From an uncultured Mailhella sp. (GTDB taxonomy: Bacteria > Desulfobacterota > Desulfovibrionia > Desulfovibrionales > Desulfovibrionaceae), in contig CAJTMS010000070.1 in the NCBI GenBank assembly GCA_910577155.1, forward strand, positions 1-7,306: a stretch of DNA of 7,306 nt, read 5' to 3'. Positions 6,285 to 7,306 of this stretch are shown piece after piece (position 1 is the first letter of the stretch; each line of letters begins with the position of its first letter). Below the pieces are notes generated by a model. The model did no database searches, was not told the origin of the DNA, and was given only the letters and a program-made list of their open reading frames with translations. The position numbers were made by a program, and so were the translations under genes.

Positions 6285-7181
6285 TTATGCAGTATAATTA
6301 GAAAAAAGTTTTTTTAAAATTGTTTGATCTCTGTCATTGCCGACATTTCCTCGTTTATATATTTCATGATCAAGGTTATCATCTTTTTTACTCAAACAAT
6401 CTTTGATTACATTTACTTCTTTTTGAAGTTTTTCTCCTTGTTTATCATCAAAATCAAATATCAATAAATTGACAGTGTTATTTATTTTTTCAGGTTCTGG
6501 CAAATTTAAAGTAAATCGTTCATTTACTGTAAATAGTTTATTTACAATTTTAACATAGTCTTTATATGCATTAATAATTTCTTTTTCATGCTTTGCTATA
6601 TTTTTTTCATATCTCTTTATTTGCTCAACAACAGAAGGAACAGAACCTTTTTGTGCTCTTATTTCGTTATTGCAATATAACTTTGCTTCTGCAATTTGTA
6701 ATGTCGCTTTCTCTTTATCAAAAAGCACCAAATCAAATCTATCAATATTTTTTTCATCGCTTTCTGACTCCATTGCAGCTTCAATATCAAGGAGTACCTT
6801 ATTTTCATTGCTTATCACATACGAATAATTTTTAAATAATTTTGCAACATTACAAGCTTCACTTTTTGCTGAATAAACTTTACAGCAAGCTTTGATTTTT
6901 TCATAGCCGCCTACAAAATTATCTACAGGTTTTAAAGTTTTGAGTTCAGACTCTTTTATATCTGTATAATCCTTATCACTATTAAAAGCGTACTTTATGT
7001 GCGTAAAAAAGTCATTTCCATCATATTTAAAAAGCCTTCCCCCTTGATAATAAAAATGAATTTCATTTTTTCTGACAGCAGGAAAAACTTTGCCATTTTT
7101 AATATCAGGCAATAATAATTTGCTGAATAATTCCTCTTTATTTAACTTTTCAATAAAATCGAATTTTCTTTCAAATGCCAT
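6285..7181 (-). CDS. Uncharacterised PD-(D/E)XK nuclease-like protein
   Basis: A 298-residue protein I cannot assign to a named family. Residues 130-191 show a PD-(D/E)XK nuclease core: LLDIEAAM with Asp132 and Glu134, then RFDLVLFD with Asp150, then IAEAKLY with the Glu165-Ala-Lys167 catalytic pair. It is followed by EQIKRYE, a QxxxY motif (Gln187, Tyr191) like that of RecB-type nucleases. An N-terminal module (about 30-65) has FPAVRKNEIHFYYQGGRLF, rich in basic and aromatic residues and perhaps a nucleic-acid contact. A C-terminal part (231-298) predicts a mixed fold with an acidic FDFDDK strand end. No membrane segment is seen. The ATG at 7179-7181 has GAGG seven bases upstream. It is first in a two-gene unit with the RNase J-like protein. 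Sampled GC is about 28-30%. Likely a DNA or RNA nuclease; a restriction or defence role is inference. Confidence 0.65.
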   Translation of the reverse strand: MAFERKFDFIEKLNKEELFSKLLLPDIKNGKVFPAVRKNEIHFYYQGGRLFKYDGNDFFTHIKYAFNSDKDYTDIKESELKTLKPVDNFVGGYEKIKACCKVYSAKSEACNVAKLFKNYSYVISNENKVLLDIEAAMESESDEKNIDRFDLVLFDKEKATLQIAEAKLYCNNEIRAQKGSVPSVVEQIKRYEKNIAKHEKEIINAYKDYVKIVNKLFTVNERFTLNLPEPEKINNTVNLLIFDFDDKQGEKLQKEVNVIKDCLSKKDDNLDHEIYKRGNVGNDRDQTILKKLFSNYTA

Positions 7182-7216
7182 AAAAACACCTCACTTTTTT
7201 TCTAGAGCATTTCCTT

Positions 7217-7235
7217 TTAATATTCGGAATATTAA
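7217..7235. promoter_or_regulatory. 19-base palindrome, operator candidate
   Basis: TTAATATTC and GAATATTAA are perfect 9-base inverted arms around a single G. The palindrome lies just downstream of a perfect TATAAT, at about +3 to +21 of the expected transcript, and upstream of the ribosome site at 7189-7192. A one-base centre suits a dimeric repressor better than an RNA hairpin. No regulator gene is in the window. Confidence 0.5.
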
Positions 7236-7244
7236 TACCATATT

Positions 7245-7250
7245 ATTATA
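7245..7250 (-). promoter_or_regulatory. -10 box (TATAAT) of the nuclease pair
   Basis: A perfect TATAAT on the minus strand, about 64 bases before the start codon of the PD-(D/E)XK gene. At 17 bases spacing the -35 position reads ACGACG, a poor match, and falls inside the hairpin repeat at 7260-7293. The promoter may be weak, activator-dependent or altered by arrival of the repeat. Confidence 0.45.
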
Positions 7251-7259
7251 CCTTTAAAA

Positions 7260-7293
7260 GATTGCCGCGTCGTTTACGCTCCTCGCAATGACG
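7260..7293. repeat. Dispersed hairpin repeat (REP-like)
   Basis: Outer arms ATTGC (7261-7265) and GCAAT (7285-7289) and inner arms GCGT (7267-7270) and ACGC (7276-7279) form an imperfect hairpin with a CGTTT loop. On the minus strand it opens CGTCATTGCGAGGAGCG. I recognise this from memory as a form of interspersed repeat common in diverse bacterial genomes. It is far more GC-rich than its surroundings. Only one copy is in the window, and the element may extend past the right edge. Confidence 0.6.
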
Positions 7294-7306
7294 GAGAGAT
7301 GAGAAT

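Overview
The window reads as an AT-rich bacterial chromosome segment with intact genes, clear Shine-Dalgarno sites and short intergenic gaps. ArgG and ArgH are of ordinary bacterial type. A UPF0280 (DUF375) gene sits divergently beside argG. From memory, and unchecked, UPF0280 proteins are known from Desulfovibrio and methanogens, and one lies near argGH in Desulfovibrio vulgaris. A low-GC relative of the Desulfovibrionaceae is therefore my best guess, but it is not proven by this sequence.

Region 1 (about 68-776, minus strand) is a two-gene small multidrug resistance (SMR) pair in mdtJ-mdtI order, predicted to form a heterodimeric spermidine or cation exporter in the inner membrane. The MdtI-like subunit has Asp where the family has its transport-essential Glu.

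Region 2 (about 891-4177, minus strand) is argG, then argH, then a nucleoside 2-deoxyribosyltransferase-like gene. ArgG and ArgH carry out the last two steps of arginine biosynthesis (citrulline to argininosuccinate to arginine plus fumarate). A plausible promoter with an operator-like sequence precedes argG. A terminator-like hairpin lies between argG and argH. The deoxyribosyltransferase-like gene starts 25 bases after argH and is probably read through from it.

Region 3 (4212-5036, plus strand) is the UPF0280 gene, divergent from argG and convergent with the next pair.

Region 4 (5050-7306, minus strand) is the accessory-looking part. A 298-residue protein with a PD-(D/E)XK nuclease core is followed two bases later by a 410-residue beta-CASP metallo-beta-lactamase protein of the RNase J type. 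Sampled lines of this pair are about 28-30% GC, against roughly 35-48% in sampled lines of the arg genes. A perfect TATAAT box, a 19-base palindrome in operator position and a dispersed-type hairpin repeat lie upstream. This tightly coupled nuclease pair is the best candidate for an undescribed system, possibly defensive, but function cannot be shown from this sequence alone. No RNA genes, CRISPR arrays or transposase genes were seen.
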